Shown piece after piece: positions 56,511 through 64,000 of a stretch of 64,000 bases of DNA. The stretch spans positions 78,093-142,092 of the forward strand of contig CAZFPK010000002.1 of NCBI GenBank assembly GCA_964521025.1, read 5' to 3'. The position numbers were made by a program, and so were the translations under genes. Origin of the DNA: DRTC01 sp964521025 (lineage in GTDB: Bacteria > Cloacimonadota > Cloacimonadia > Cloacimonadales > TCS61). Under the pieces are notes generated by a model. That model was given only the letters and a program-made list of their open reading frames with translations. It did no database searches and had not been told where the DNA came from. The first letter of the stretch is position 1; each line of letters starts with the position of its first letter.

Positions 56511-57920
56511 TTAATACCGGTAATGCTCCGGCTTATAAGGACCATCGACCGGAATTCCAATATATTCCGACTGCTCTTTCGTCATCTTGGTAAGTTTCAC
56601 ACCCAATTTTTTTAGATGCAAACGCGCAACTTCTTCATCGAGTTTTTTATCCAACCTGTAAACATCGAGTTTATGATCTTTCTGCCACAATTCCATTTGA
56701 GCCAAAACCTGATTGGTGAACGAATTACTCATCACAAAAGAAGGATGTCCGGTCGCATTTCCGAGGTTTACGAGCCTGCCTTCGGAAAGCAATATGATCG
56801 AATGTCCGTCCGGAAAAAAGAATTGATCGACCTGCGGTTTGATATGGACTTTTCGGATTCCGGGAATCGCATACAATTCATCGACCTGGATTTCATTATC
56901 AAAATGTCCGATATTGCAGACGATGGCTTGGTCTTTCATTTGCTTCAAATGATCGATGCGGATGACATCGAGATTTCCGGTCGCGGTTACAAAAATATCT
57001 CCTTCTCCGATCACATCTTCGAGAGTTTTGACTTCAAATCCTTCCATAGCTGCCTGCAGGGCGCAGATCGGATCGATCTCGGTGACGATAACTCTTGCTC
57101 CAAAACCTTTCATAGATTGAGCACAGCCCTTTCCTACATCTCCGTATCCGCAGATCACAACAACTTTCCCGGCAACCATCACATCGGTCCCGCGTTTTAT
57201 ACCGTCAGCGAGAGACTCGCGGCAGCCGTAAAGATTATCGAATTTGGATTTGGTAACGGAATCGTTTACATTAATAGCGGGAAACAACAATTCATCATTC
57301 TCCAGCATTTGATAAAGACGATGTACACCGGTTGTTGTCTCTTCGGTAACTCCTTTTATCTTTTGGGAAATTTTATGCCATTTTTGGGGATACTTCTCCA
57401 AATCAGTGATGATCGCTTTCTGCAGAATTGCGAACTCTTTATTTTCCGTTGTTATTTGTGCAATTTTCCCTGTTTTCTGATATTCCTCTTCCAATCGATA
57501 ACCTTCATGAACCATCAGAGTTGCATCTCCGCCGTCATCGATAATGAGATCGGGACCTTCGTTTTTACCAAAAGTCAATGCCAGTTTTGTACATTCCCAA
57601 TAATCTTCAAGACTTTCACCTTTCCAGGCAAAAACCGGAATTCCTGCTTCTGCGATCGCAGCTGCTGCGTGATCTTGTGTGGAAAAAATATTACAACTCG
57701 CCCAACGCACTTTTGCTCCGAGTTCTTTCAGGGTTTCGATCAGAACAGCTGTCTGGACTGTCATGTGCAAGCTACCGGTTATTTCTGCATTTTTGAGAGG
57801 TTTGGATTTTCCGTATTTTTCGCGGATTGCCATTAAACCCGGCATTTCCTTTTCTGCGATAGAAATTTCCTTCCTGCCGAAATCTGCAAGAGAAATGTCT
57901 TTTATTTTATGATCAGTCAT
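56511..57920 (-). CDS. ahcY: Adenosylhomocysteinase
   Basis: 469 residues. S-adenosylhomocysteine hydrolase signatures are HMTVQTAVLIETLKELGAKV, CNIFSTQDHAAAAIA, NVNDSVTKSKFDNLYGCRES, the NAD site VVICGYGDVGKGCAQSMKGF, NIGHFDNEIQ and the C-terminal KMTKEQSEYIGIPVDGPYKP EHYRY end (highly conserved Lys/Tyr). It splits S-adenosylhomocysteine to homocysteine and adenosine, recycling the product of SAM methyltransferases. Length fits the long bacterial form. Confidence 0.96.
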   Translation of the reverse strand: MTDHKIKDISLADFGRKEISIAEKEMPGLMAIREKYGKSKPLKNAEITGSLHMTVQTAVLIETLKELGAKVRWASCNIFSTQDHAAAAIAEAGIPVFAWKGESLEDYWECTKLALTFGKNEGPDLIIDDGGDATLMVHEGYRLEEEYQKTGKIAQITTENKEFAILQKAIITDLEKYPQKWHKISQKIKGVTEETTTGVHRLYQMLENDELLFPAINVNDSVTKSKFDNLYGCRESLADGIKRGTDVMVAGKVVVICGYGDVGKGCAQSMKGFGARVIVTEIDPICALQAAMEGFEVKTLEDVIGEGDIFVTATGNLDVIRIDHLKQMKDQAIVCNIGHFDNEIQVDELYAIPGIRKVHIKPQVDQFFFPDGHSIILLSEGRLVNLGNATGHPSFVMSNSFTNQVLAQMELWQKDHKLDVYRLDKKLDEEVARLHLKKLGVKLTKMTKEQSEYIGIPVDGPYKPEHYRY

Positions 57921-57939
57921 TTTTTCCTCTATTGTTAGA

Positions 57940-58021
57940 TTCGGCTTGCTACGAAGTGCGAGTTGAATCTAATAATTTTTGCAATAATCAAGTCGTTCTC
58001 ACTGCGTTCGTAGCAACTCGA
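57940..58021. repeat. Dispersed palindromic element
   Basis: A left arm (CGGCTTGCTACGAAGTGCGA, 57943-57962) and a right arm (57988-58021, ending CGTTCGTAGCAACTCGA) form an inverted repeat upstream of ahcY. The right arm is 31/34 identical to 33691-33724. Confidence 0.55.
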
Positions 58022-58081
58022 TTCTTTCCCAAGCCTGAGATAGTCAAGTTAGAGAATTTTTAGTAAGAGGTCTTTTCAGGG

Positions 58082-60307
58082 TTAATATCTTCTACGATGA
58101 CGATCGCGATCACTGCGATGATAATCCGGTTTGCGATAATGGTCATGACGATCGTGTTTTCGATAAGAATCACGGCTACTGGTCGAACCTTCTTTCGGTT
58201 CCGGATTTCCTTCGACACCTTTCATCGATAATTTGACCTTACCTCTATCCAAACCTACATATTTGACTCTGACTTTATCACCGAGTTTGAGCATATCTTC
58301 GACCCGGTTTATCCTAGCAGAATGTAGTTGCGAAATATGAACCAGACCTTCTTTGGTGTTGCCCATAAATTTTACGAATGCACCGAACGGTTCTATCCTG
58401 GTAACGGTTCCATCATAAATTTTATACATTTCCGGGTCATTGATAATATTTGAAATATATACTCTTGCTTTTTCGATAGAAGTCTTATCCGGTGAAGCGA
58501 TCGAAATCCTGCCGTCATCATCGATATTGATATCGACCCCGGTTTCTTCGATAATGTGTTTGATCATTTTCCCGCCTGGTCCGATGATCATTCCGATCTT
58601 ATCCGGGGCAACATTCATGGTCTCGATGCGCGGTGCGGATGGTGCTAGTTCTTTCCTGTATTCGGGAATTGTTTCCGTGATCTTATCCAGAATGTACAGA
58701 CGGGCTGTTTTCGCTTTTTCCAGGGCGATTCCCATGATCTCTTTGGTAATTCCTTCGATCTTGATATCCATCTGCATCGCGGTTATTCCATCTTTTGTAC
58801 CGGTAACTTTGAAATCCATATCTCCGAGATGATCTTCCAATCCCATAATATCTGTGAGTACGACAAAATCACTGCCTTCCATGATCAAACCATTAGCGAT
58901 TCCGGCAACAGGTTTTTTGATCGGAACACCCGCCGCCATCATCGACAGAGTTCCGCTGCAGACAGTTGCCATCGAGGAAGAACCGTTTGATTCCAATATT
59001 TCGGAAACGACTCGAACCGTGTAGGGAAACTCATCTTTATCCGGCATCATCGGTTTCAAAGCTCTTTCTGCCAGCGCTCCGTGACCGAGTTCCCTTCTTC
59101 CGGGACCGCGCATAAAACCTGCTTCTCCGACGCTAAAGGGTGGGAAATTATAATGCAGGAAATAGGTTTTTTTGAATTCCTCGTCGAGACCGTCAACAAC
59201 CTGTTCGTCTTTTTCCGTTCCGAGAGTTACAACTCCCAGAGATTGAGTTTCACCGCGGGTAAAAAGAGCAGAACCATGAACTTGCGGCAAAACATCGACT
59301 TCGCAAGTAATGGAGCGAATATCATCCATTCCTCTTCCATCGACGCGGTGATTATCCTTCAGAATCGCATTTCGAACGAATTTTTTGATCAAATCTTCGA
59401 AAGCATTTTTATAATATCTTTCATTTGTCTGGAAAGTTTCTTCATCATCTTCTTCCGCATATTTTTCCAGCATTTCCTCTTTTTTCTGCTCGAATGCTTC
59501 GTATCTCTCCAATTTTCCGCTGATTTTTGCAGCTTCCTCGATCGACTTTCCGAAATCATTCTCTACTCTTTTTTGAATTTCATCAGGGATCAGATCGAGG
59601 ATAATTTCCATCTTTTCTTTCCCGGCTTCCGTGATAAAACTTTTCTGAAACTCGATGATCTCTTTGATCGTGCCATGACCCGAATAGATCGCATTCATCA
59701 TCTGCTCTTCCGTAACTTCCGCTGCACCGGCTTCGATCATCACGATCGAACTTTCCGTGCCGGCAACATCTAGTTCCAGACACGATTTCTCAAATTTTTC
59801 CAGTTCTGGATTAACAACTATTTTTTCATCGATGATACCGACTGTTACTCCCGCGATGGGACCGTGAAACGGAATATCGGAAACAGAAAGGGCAGCAGAA
59901 GCTCCTAATATTCCCAACGCTGCCGGATGATTTATCCCATCAAAAGAAAGAACAGTAATGACTACATGAACTGCATTCCTGAATCCTTCCGGGAAAAGCG
60001 GACGGATTGCCCGGTCGATCAACCTGGCTGATAGAGTTGCATCTGTCGAAGGTCTGGCTTCTCGTTTGAAAAAACCTCCGGGAATTTTACCGGAAGCATA
60101 CATTTTCTCAATAAAATCGACTGTCAGTGGAAAGAAATCTGTTCCTTCTTTTGGTTCTTTGGAAGCGGTTGCCGTAACCAGAATACTTGTTCCCCCATAA
60201 GTTATGAAAACAGACCCGTTTGCCTGTTTAGCCATTCTACCGGTTTCGAATGTTAATTGTTTTCCGGCAATTTCCATAGTTTTTTTGATAATGTTAAAAT
60301 TGTGCAT
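58082..60307 (-). CDS. pnp: Polyribonucleotide nucleotidyltransferase (PNPase)
   Basis: 741 residues, GAGGAG upstream of the ATG. Two RNase PH domains are present (first: KIPGGFFKREARPSTDATLS, RAIRPLFPEGFRN; second: RVDGRGMDDIRSITCEVDVL, FTRGETQSLGVVTLGT, DHLGDMDFKVTGT). They are followed by a KH domain (DKIGMIIGPGGKMIKHIIEE) and an S1 domain (GTVTRIEPFGAFVKFMGNTK, EGLVHISQLH). The last ~40 residues are unusually rich in His, Arg, Asp and Tyr (RKHDRHDHYRKPDYHRSDRD), probably a disordered RNA-contacting tail. It degrades RNA 3' to 5' using phosphate. It lies behind rpsO as in many bacteria. Confidence 0.96.
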   Translation of the reverse strand: MHNFNIIKKTMEIAGKQLTFETGRMAKQANGSVFITYGGTSILVTATASKEPKEGTDFFPLTVDFIEKMYASGKIPGGFFKREARPSTDATLSARLIDRAIRPLFPEGFRNAVHVVITVLSFDGINHPAALGILGASAALSVSDIPFHGPIAGVTVGIIDEKIVVNPELEKFEKSCLELDVAGTESSIVMIEAGAAEVTEEQMMNAIYSGHGTIKEIIEFQKSFITEAGKEKMEIILDLIPDEIQKRVENDFGKSIEEAAKISGKLERYEAFEQKKEEMLEKYAEEDDEETFQTNERYYKNAFEDLIKKFVRNAILKDNHRVDGRGMDDIRSITCEVDVLPQVHGSALFTRGETQSLGVVTLGTEKDEQVVDGLDEEFKKTYFLHYNFPPFSVGEAGFMRGPGRRELGHGALAERALKPMMPDKDEFPYTVRVVSEILESNGSSSMATVCSGTLSMMAAGVPIKKPVAGIANGLIMEGSDFVVLTDIMGLEDHLGDMDFKVTGTKDGITAMQMDIKIEGITKEIMGIALEKAKTARLYILDKITETIPEYRKELAPSAPRIETMNVAPDKIGMIIGPGGKMIKHIIEETGVDINIDDDGRISIASPDKTSIEKARVYISNIINDPEMYKIYDGTVTRIEPFGAFVKFMGNTKEGLVHISQLHSARINRVEDMLKLGDKVRVKYVGLDRGKVKLSMKGVEGNPEPKEGSTSSRDSYRKHDRHDHYRKPDYHRSDRDRHRRRY

Positions 60308-60336
60308 TTTTTCTCCTCATTTTAGCAGGGAACAAA

Positions 60337-60380
60337 AGCAATAGGCGAAAACCGGCTAATACTGATTTTGGCTTATTGCT
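60337..60380 (-). promoter_or_regulatory. Hairpin in the pnp leader
   Basis: AGCAATA (60337-60343) pairs with TATTGCT (60374-60380), with further GGC/GCT-type pairing inside. It lies about 30 bases before the pnp start. Position matches the RNase III-processed leader stem that controls pnp in E. coli; this is inference from position only. Confidence 0.4.
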
Positions 60381-60485
60381 CAATATCCCTGATTTTTTTT
60401 TCCACGAATTACACGAATTAATCTAGAGTTGAATTCGCATTTCCTAATTTGAAATAAATTTCCTCGATAAAGATGCATTCAACTT

Positions 60486-60517
60486 GAATCAAGTTCGTTT
60501 TAAAACAAACTTGATTC
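60486..60517 (-). terminator. 32-base palindrome between rpsO and pnp
   Basis: GAATCAAGTT (60486-60495) pairs with AACTTGATTC (60508-60517) around a GTTTTAAAAC core, nearly perfect over 32 bases. It follows the rpsO stop by 62 bases. There is no long T-run after it; it may be a partial terminator or processing site. Confidence 0.5.
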
Positions 60518-60579
60518 GAGTTTCATCTAAAACATACTTTGTGAAAGACGATAGAACTTCCTCAAAGTAAACATTTCCT

Positions 60580-60849
60580 TTATTTTCTCAATCCAAGTGC
60601 TTTGATCAGTTTACGATAACGCTCGATATCTTTATTCATCAGGTAATTGAGCAATCTTTTTCTCTGCCCGATCAGTTTGAGCAGTCCTCGACGCGTATGA
60701 AAATCCTTTTTATGAACTTTCAGGTGATCTGTTATATCTTTGATCCTCCGGTTCAACAAAGCAACCTGGACTTCCGGTGAACCTGTATCAGAATCATGGA
60801 GTTTAAATTCTGCCATGATCGCCTCTTTGGCTTGGGTACTCAATGCCAT
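60580..60849 (-). CDS. rpsO: 30S ribosomal protein S15
   Basis: 89 residues, GGAGG six bases before the ATG. S15 motifs are FKLHDSDTGSPEVQVALLNR RI, HLKVHKKDFHTRRGLLKLIG, QRKRLLNYL and RYRKLIKALGLRK. It binds 16S rRNA early in 30S assembly. rpsO-pnp order is conserved. Confidence 0.97.
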   Translation of the reverse strand: MALSTQAKEAIMAEFKLHDSDTGSPEVQVALLNRRIKDITDHLKVHKKDFHTRRGLLKLIGQRKRLLNYLMNKDIERYRKLIKALGLRK

Positions 60850-61105
60850 GCATTTCCTCCTTTTATTATTTAACAGCTGACAAGAACGAACAAAACTGAC
60901 AATAATTTCTAATCTGTCCTGATTTCATCAGCTTTTTTATGAAGGAACAACAGAAAAAACAGCGGTTTGTTTGTAAAGGATTTTATCTTTATTTCAAAAG
61001 AAGTTAAGAGGTTGAAGAATTTATGGATTAATCGAGTCCAATTTTTAATTTGACAGTAAATTAATGGATTTAATTTGAGCAATAAATTATTGGAGAGTTA
61101 GCGAT

Positions 61106-61525
61106 TTGAAGATCAGAGCCTACAAACAAAAAGACAAAGACCAGGTTATAAATCTCTGGAAAAAATGCGATCTTGTTGTTCCCTGGAATGACCCGGAAAA
61201 GGATATCGAGCGGAAAGTGAAGGACAGCTCGGGACTTTTCTTCGTAGGAGAATTGAAAGGCAAGATCATAGCGGTTTGCATGGCAGGATATGACGGGCAT
61301 CGCGGCTCGATAAATTATTTAGGAGTTAAGACGGAGCAGCAGGGAAAAGGTTATGCCCGGCAGATGGTCGAATATACGGAGAAAAAGTTGAAAGAGACAG
61401 GCTGCCCGAAGATCAACCTGATGGTCAGGAAAACTAACTTGAGTGTGATCGAGTTTTATAAAGCCGTTGGTTATGAGGATGATCCGGTTGTGGTTCTCAG
61501 CAAGAGGTTGATTCAGGATATGTAG
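61106..61525 (+). CDS. GNAT-family acetyltransferase (YpeA-like)
   Basis: 139 residues from a TTG start preceded by GGAGAG at 61092. The YpeA type is shown by KIRAYKQKDKDQVINLWKKC, LVVPWNDPEKDIERK, FFVGELKGKIIAVCMAGYDG HRG, acetyl-CoA loop QQGKGYAR and NLMVRKTNLSVIEFYKAVGY. It acetylates an unknown amine substrate. The gene stands alone; the 256 bases before it, back to rpsO, hold the divergent promoters but nothing specific that I can identify. Confidence 0.87.
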   Translation: MKIRAYKQKDKDQVINLWKKCDLVVPWNDPEKDIERKVKDSSGLFFVGELKGKIIAVCMAGYDGHRGSINYLGVKTEQQGKGYARQMVEYTEKKLKETGCPKINLMVRKTNLSVIEFYKAVGYEDDPVVVLSKRLIQDM

Positions 61526-61655
61526 CACATCTTCGTAAGATATGAAAACTTCCGAATGTTCGAAGAACTTCGGAATGTTGATCTTTTAAAGTCAATGAGA
61601 GATTTCGAGTTTTAAGGGAAGCGAGGACTTGAAATCCAGGCAGAAACCAACAATC

Positions 61656-61699
61656 CATATCCTTCGACTCCTCGCTTCACTTAGGAGTCGAAGGATATG
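61656..61699. terminator. Strong 17-bp hairpin
   Basis: CATATCCTTCGACTCCT (61656-61672) pairs perfectly with 61683-61699 around CGCTTCACTT. It lies between the acetyltransferase and the ABC transporter. A second weaker dyad (TTCCGAA/TTCGGAA) lies at about 61552-61577. It is possibly a terminator, or a dispersed repeat of the TTCGACTCC type. Confidence 0.5.
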
Positions 61700-61775
61700 C
61701 AAATCACTTTCTTATTGACACAAATCTTCTCCTGAAAAATCTACAAATCAATTATGAGGTAAGATAATAGTAAGT

Positions 61776-63671
61776 ATGAAAAGTATAATTAGAATTTGTC
61801 GGATAATGCTTCACCATTGGATATTTCTCCTTTTTGGATTAATATTTGCGGTTGGTTATGCTATCTTTAGCGGAATCAGTATTATGATGGCAATTCCACT
61901 TCTCGATTTTGTTTTTAAACCAGGTAAACAGGAAATTCTATACTCAGACTTTCCTGCATTTTTCCTGACAATCAAGAATCTTTTCCATGATTTTTCTGTA
62001 CAACATCACAGCATTTTTGCTCTCTTCGACAAAGCGAATTATAAACCATTTCTGGAACAACTAAAATCAGTCTTGAATGCAACCGAACCGGTTTTCTTAC
62101 TCTGGTTCATCAGTATATCTGTTATCGTCCTGATTGCTATGAAAAATATTTTCTACTATGGAAACAAGATAATGTTCATAAACCTTCAGGGGAAGACCAT
62201 CAAAGATATTCGTGATAACATGTATCATAAATATTTATATCAACCTCTGAGTTTTCTGCGTAAGAATAAAGTTGGAGATTCCCTGGTTAGAATGGTTTCG
62301 GATGTGAATATAATCAGTAATTTCTTCATTAATTCATTTTTCAATGTTATCAGGGATATTATTCTTCTTCTGGTTTATATCAGGATTGCCGTATATTTGA
62401 ACCTGAAACTATTTTTAATTGGGTTAATTCTTTTACCTTTATTCAGTTATCTGGTCAATTTTTTAGGAAATAAAATCAAAAAATATTCGCAAAAAATTCA
62501 GGAACAATCTTCCAATCTCTTTTCCAATGTAGAAGAAAAACTAAACAGTATGCCGATCGTGAAAGCATTTTCCCGCGAGAATTACGAATTCAATAAGTTT
62601 GAAAAAATAAATAAGAAACATTTCAGATTCTGGAGAAAGTCCAATCTTTACAGTGCGGTAAATGTTCCGTTATCGGAATTGAACAGCGTTTTGATCGGAG
62701 TAGTTATCCTGATGATCGGAGGAAAACTGGTTCTATTGCCAAACAGTCTTTTCAGTTTCGGAAGTTTTGTCGCTTTCCTGCTGGCTGTTTTTTCCATGAT
62801 GCAGCCGACAAAAAACCTGACGAATGCGTATATAAATATCAGGAAAGCTCTTGTTTCATTTGATAGAATTTCTCTGATTCTGGATCGGAAATCAGAAATC
62901 ACCGAAAGCAAGGAACAGGTCGAAAAAAAGACTTTTTATGAAAAACTCGAGATGAGAAATGTATTTTTTTCCTATAAGAAAAGAAAAAAAGTTCTGAAAG
63001 ATATCTGTATTGAAGTTCTTAAAGGAGAAAAGGTAGCGATCGTCGGCAGCAGCGGCAGCGGTAAAACAACTCTGGTAAATCTTTTAGCCCGGATGTACGA
63101 TCCTGTTTCCGGAGAAATACTGATCGATGGAATCCCGGTCGCACAAATCAAGTTAAAAGATTTGAGAACTCTTTTTGGAACTGTTACCCAGGAATCGATC
63201 CTTTTCAATGATACAATCTTAAATAATATCAGTTACGGAACTCTGGAAAAAGTTTCTGATGAGCAGATTAAAAATGCGGCTCAAATCGCTTATGCCGATG
63301 AATTCATCAAAAAACTTCCAAATCAATATGATGAAATCCTGCAGGCAAAAGCATCCAATCTTTCCGGTGGACAGAAGCAGAGACTCTGTATCGCACGAGC
63401 GATTGTCGGAAATCCACCAATCCTCATTTTTGATGAAGCAACCAGTTCTCTCGATACGGAAGCAGAACGAAAAGTTCAGAAAGCCATCGAGCAGGCAACG
63501 AAAAACAGAACCGTCATTGTTATCGCTCATCGACTTTCAACCATTCTTGCTTCGGATAAGATCATCGTTCTCGAGCAGGGAAAGATCGTTGGTTTGGGTC
63601 ATCATACCAAGCTTCTGGAAACCTGTGAACGATATAAAAAACTTTATGAATTACAGTTTATGGATAAATAG
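61776..63671 (+). CDS. MsbA-like ABC exporter (permease-ATPase fusion)
   Basis: 631 residues. Six predicted membrane helices lie in the first ~330 residues (HHWIFLLFGLIFAVGYAIFS; FLLWFISISVIVLIAMKNIF; LFLIGLILLPLFSYLVNFLG; SFVAFLLAVFSMM), with a larger than usual loop between helices 1 and 2. The nucleotide-binding domain has Walker A GSSGSGKTTL, Q-loop VTQESILFNDTI, signature LSGGQKQR, Walker B ILIFDEATSSLD and the H-loop IAHRLSTI. This architecture exports lipid A, lipids or peptides as a homodimer. No accessory genes decide the substrate. Confidence 0.9.
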   Translation: MKSIIRICRIMLHHWIFLLFGLIFAVGYAIFSGISIMMAIPLLDFVFKPGKQEILYSDFPAFFLTIKNLFHDFSVQHHSIFALFDKANYKPFLEQLKSVLNATEPVFLLWFISISVIVLIAMKNIFYYGNKIMFINLQGKTIKDIRDNMYHKYLYQPLSFLRKNKVGDSLVRMVSDVNIISNFFINSFFNVIRDIILLLVYIRIAVYLNLKLFLIGLILLPLFSYLVNFLGNKIKKYSQKIQEQSSNLFSNVEEKLNSMPIVKAFSRENYEFNKFEKINKKHFRFWRKSNLYSAVNVPLSELNSVLIGVVILMIGGKLVLLPNSLFSFGSFVAFLLAVFSMMQPTKNLTNAYINIRKALVSFDRISLILDRKSEITESKEQVEKKTFYEKLEMRNVFFSYKKRKKVLKDICIEVLKGEKVAIVGSSGSGKTTLVNLLARMYDPVSGEILIDGIPVAQIKLKDLRTLFGTVTQESILFNDTILNNISYGTLEKVSDEQIKNAAQIAYADEFIKKLPNQYDEILQAKASNLSGGQKQRLCIARAIVGNPPILIFDEATSSLDTEAERKVQKAIEQATKNRTVIVIAHRLSTILASDKIIVLEQGKIVGLGHHTKLLETCERYKKLYELQFMDK

Positions 63672-63673
63672 AA

Positions 63674-64000
63674 ATGATCAAACTCCAAAAAATCAAACCC
63701 GACGATGATATTTTAAAATACTGTTTCTGGGAATATAAAATAGACCTGCAAAAGTTGGAAGAATGGATTAAGTCCGATGATATGAAGCTGAAGAGATTCG
63801 TCTTCCAGAAGATATTCTGTAACAGCCCGAATGTGCTGCGGGATTTGATGGTTTTTAATAAAGATGATCTATTTGAACTCGTTAGAAATTATAAAGTTCC
63901 GCAATTCAATCACGATTTTCTAGATCGACGACATCGTATCGTCAGACATCTGCTGCTGCAGGAAGATGTAAAAATACCGGAGTTGGAATGGAGATTGTAA
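63674..64000 (+). CDS. Small hypothetical protein coupled to the ABC exporter
   Basis: 108 residues. The ATG is two bases after the exporter stop, and the stop codon is exactly the last codon of the window. It is rich in charged and aromatic residues (LKYCFWEYKIDLQKLEEWIK, RFVFQKIFCNSPNVLRDLM), mostly helical in appearance, with no signal peptide or membrane helix. I do not recognise a family. Translational coupling suggests a role with the exporter. Confidence 0.65.
   Translation: MIKLQKIKPDDDILKYCFWEYKIDLQKLEEWIKSDDMKLKRFVFQKIFCNSPNVLRDLMVFNKDDLFELVRNYKVPQFNHDFLDRRHRIVRHLLLQEDVKIPELEWRL

Noticed and set aside
56616..57836. 406-codon plus-strand frame opposite ahcY
   Set aside because: Antisense shadow of a highly conserved enzyme; no independent features.

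Overview
The window (AT-rich, mostly minus-strand) looks like a chromosome piece of an uncultivated Gram-negative anaerobe of the FCB superphylum, most like Cloacimonadota. This is inferred from many very large secreted proteins ending in a FlgD-Ig/type-IX-like C-terminal module (NYPNPFNP ... GIYFYKL ... KMLL), together with C25 and C10 peptidases, right-handed beta-helix proteins and a giant GH57 protein. No 16S gene is present, so the assignment is tentative.

Layout. 1-7.8 kb (plus): two beta-helix secreted proteins, the first cut by the window edge; a dead beta-helix gene joined to an IS21-type transposase scrap; and a two-gene unit for an alcohol-acyltransferase-like enzyme with a zinc-ribbon membrane protein. 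7.8-27.5 kb (minus): an exported-enzyme island with a glycosidase-like/esterase fusion split by an in-frame TGA, two tandem C25 peptidases, a type-IX-tailed protein, a subtilase, and a three-gene operon (tail-fibre-like protein, C10 peptidase, Ig-like protein). 27.9-32.6 kb: two paralogous TPR-AAA+-Fis regulators of the sigma-54 activator class. 32.7-42.8 kb: a frameshifted AAA ATPase, a beta-helix protein and a 2,534-aa GH57 protein. 43.8-64 kb: cNMP/FHA protein, Memo-like protein, PdxA-methyltransferase fusion, RNase HII, two related lipoproteins (one frameshifted), tRNA-Ser(CGA), TadA, HflC/HflK, a sugar epimerase with a NusG paralogue, a decayed restriction endonuclease, a nucleotide-sugar dehydrogenase, AhcY, PNPase, S15, a GNAT enzyme and an MsbA-like ABC transporter.

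The most interesting signal is regulatory. Three transcription units in the exported-enzyme island carry -24/-12 (sigma-54-type) promoter sequences. Two of these have, 140-173 bp further upstream, a pair of 17-bp dyads of form TGTNNCANNNTGNNACA spaced exactly 30 bp centre to centre. The third has a different pair of dyads (TGCGATWTCGCA) 32 bp apart. The two TPR-AAA+-Fis activators sit directly upstream of one of these operons. I infer a sigma-54 enhancer-dependent regulon for exported proteases and adhesin-like proteins, sensed through TPR domains rather than a two-component receiver.

A second theme is two interchangeable C-terminal modules on exported proteins: the type-IX/FlgD-Ig tail, and a terminal fibronectin-III-like domain, sometimes followed by a Lys/Arg-rich tail. 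A third is decay: at least five broken genes, repeated remnants and several families of palindromic intergenic elements.
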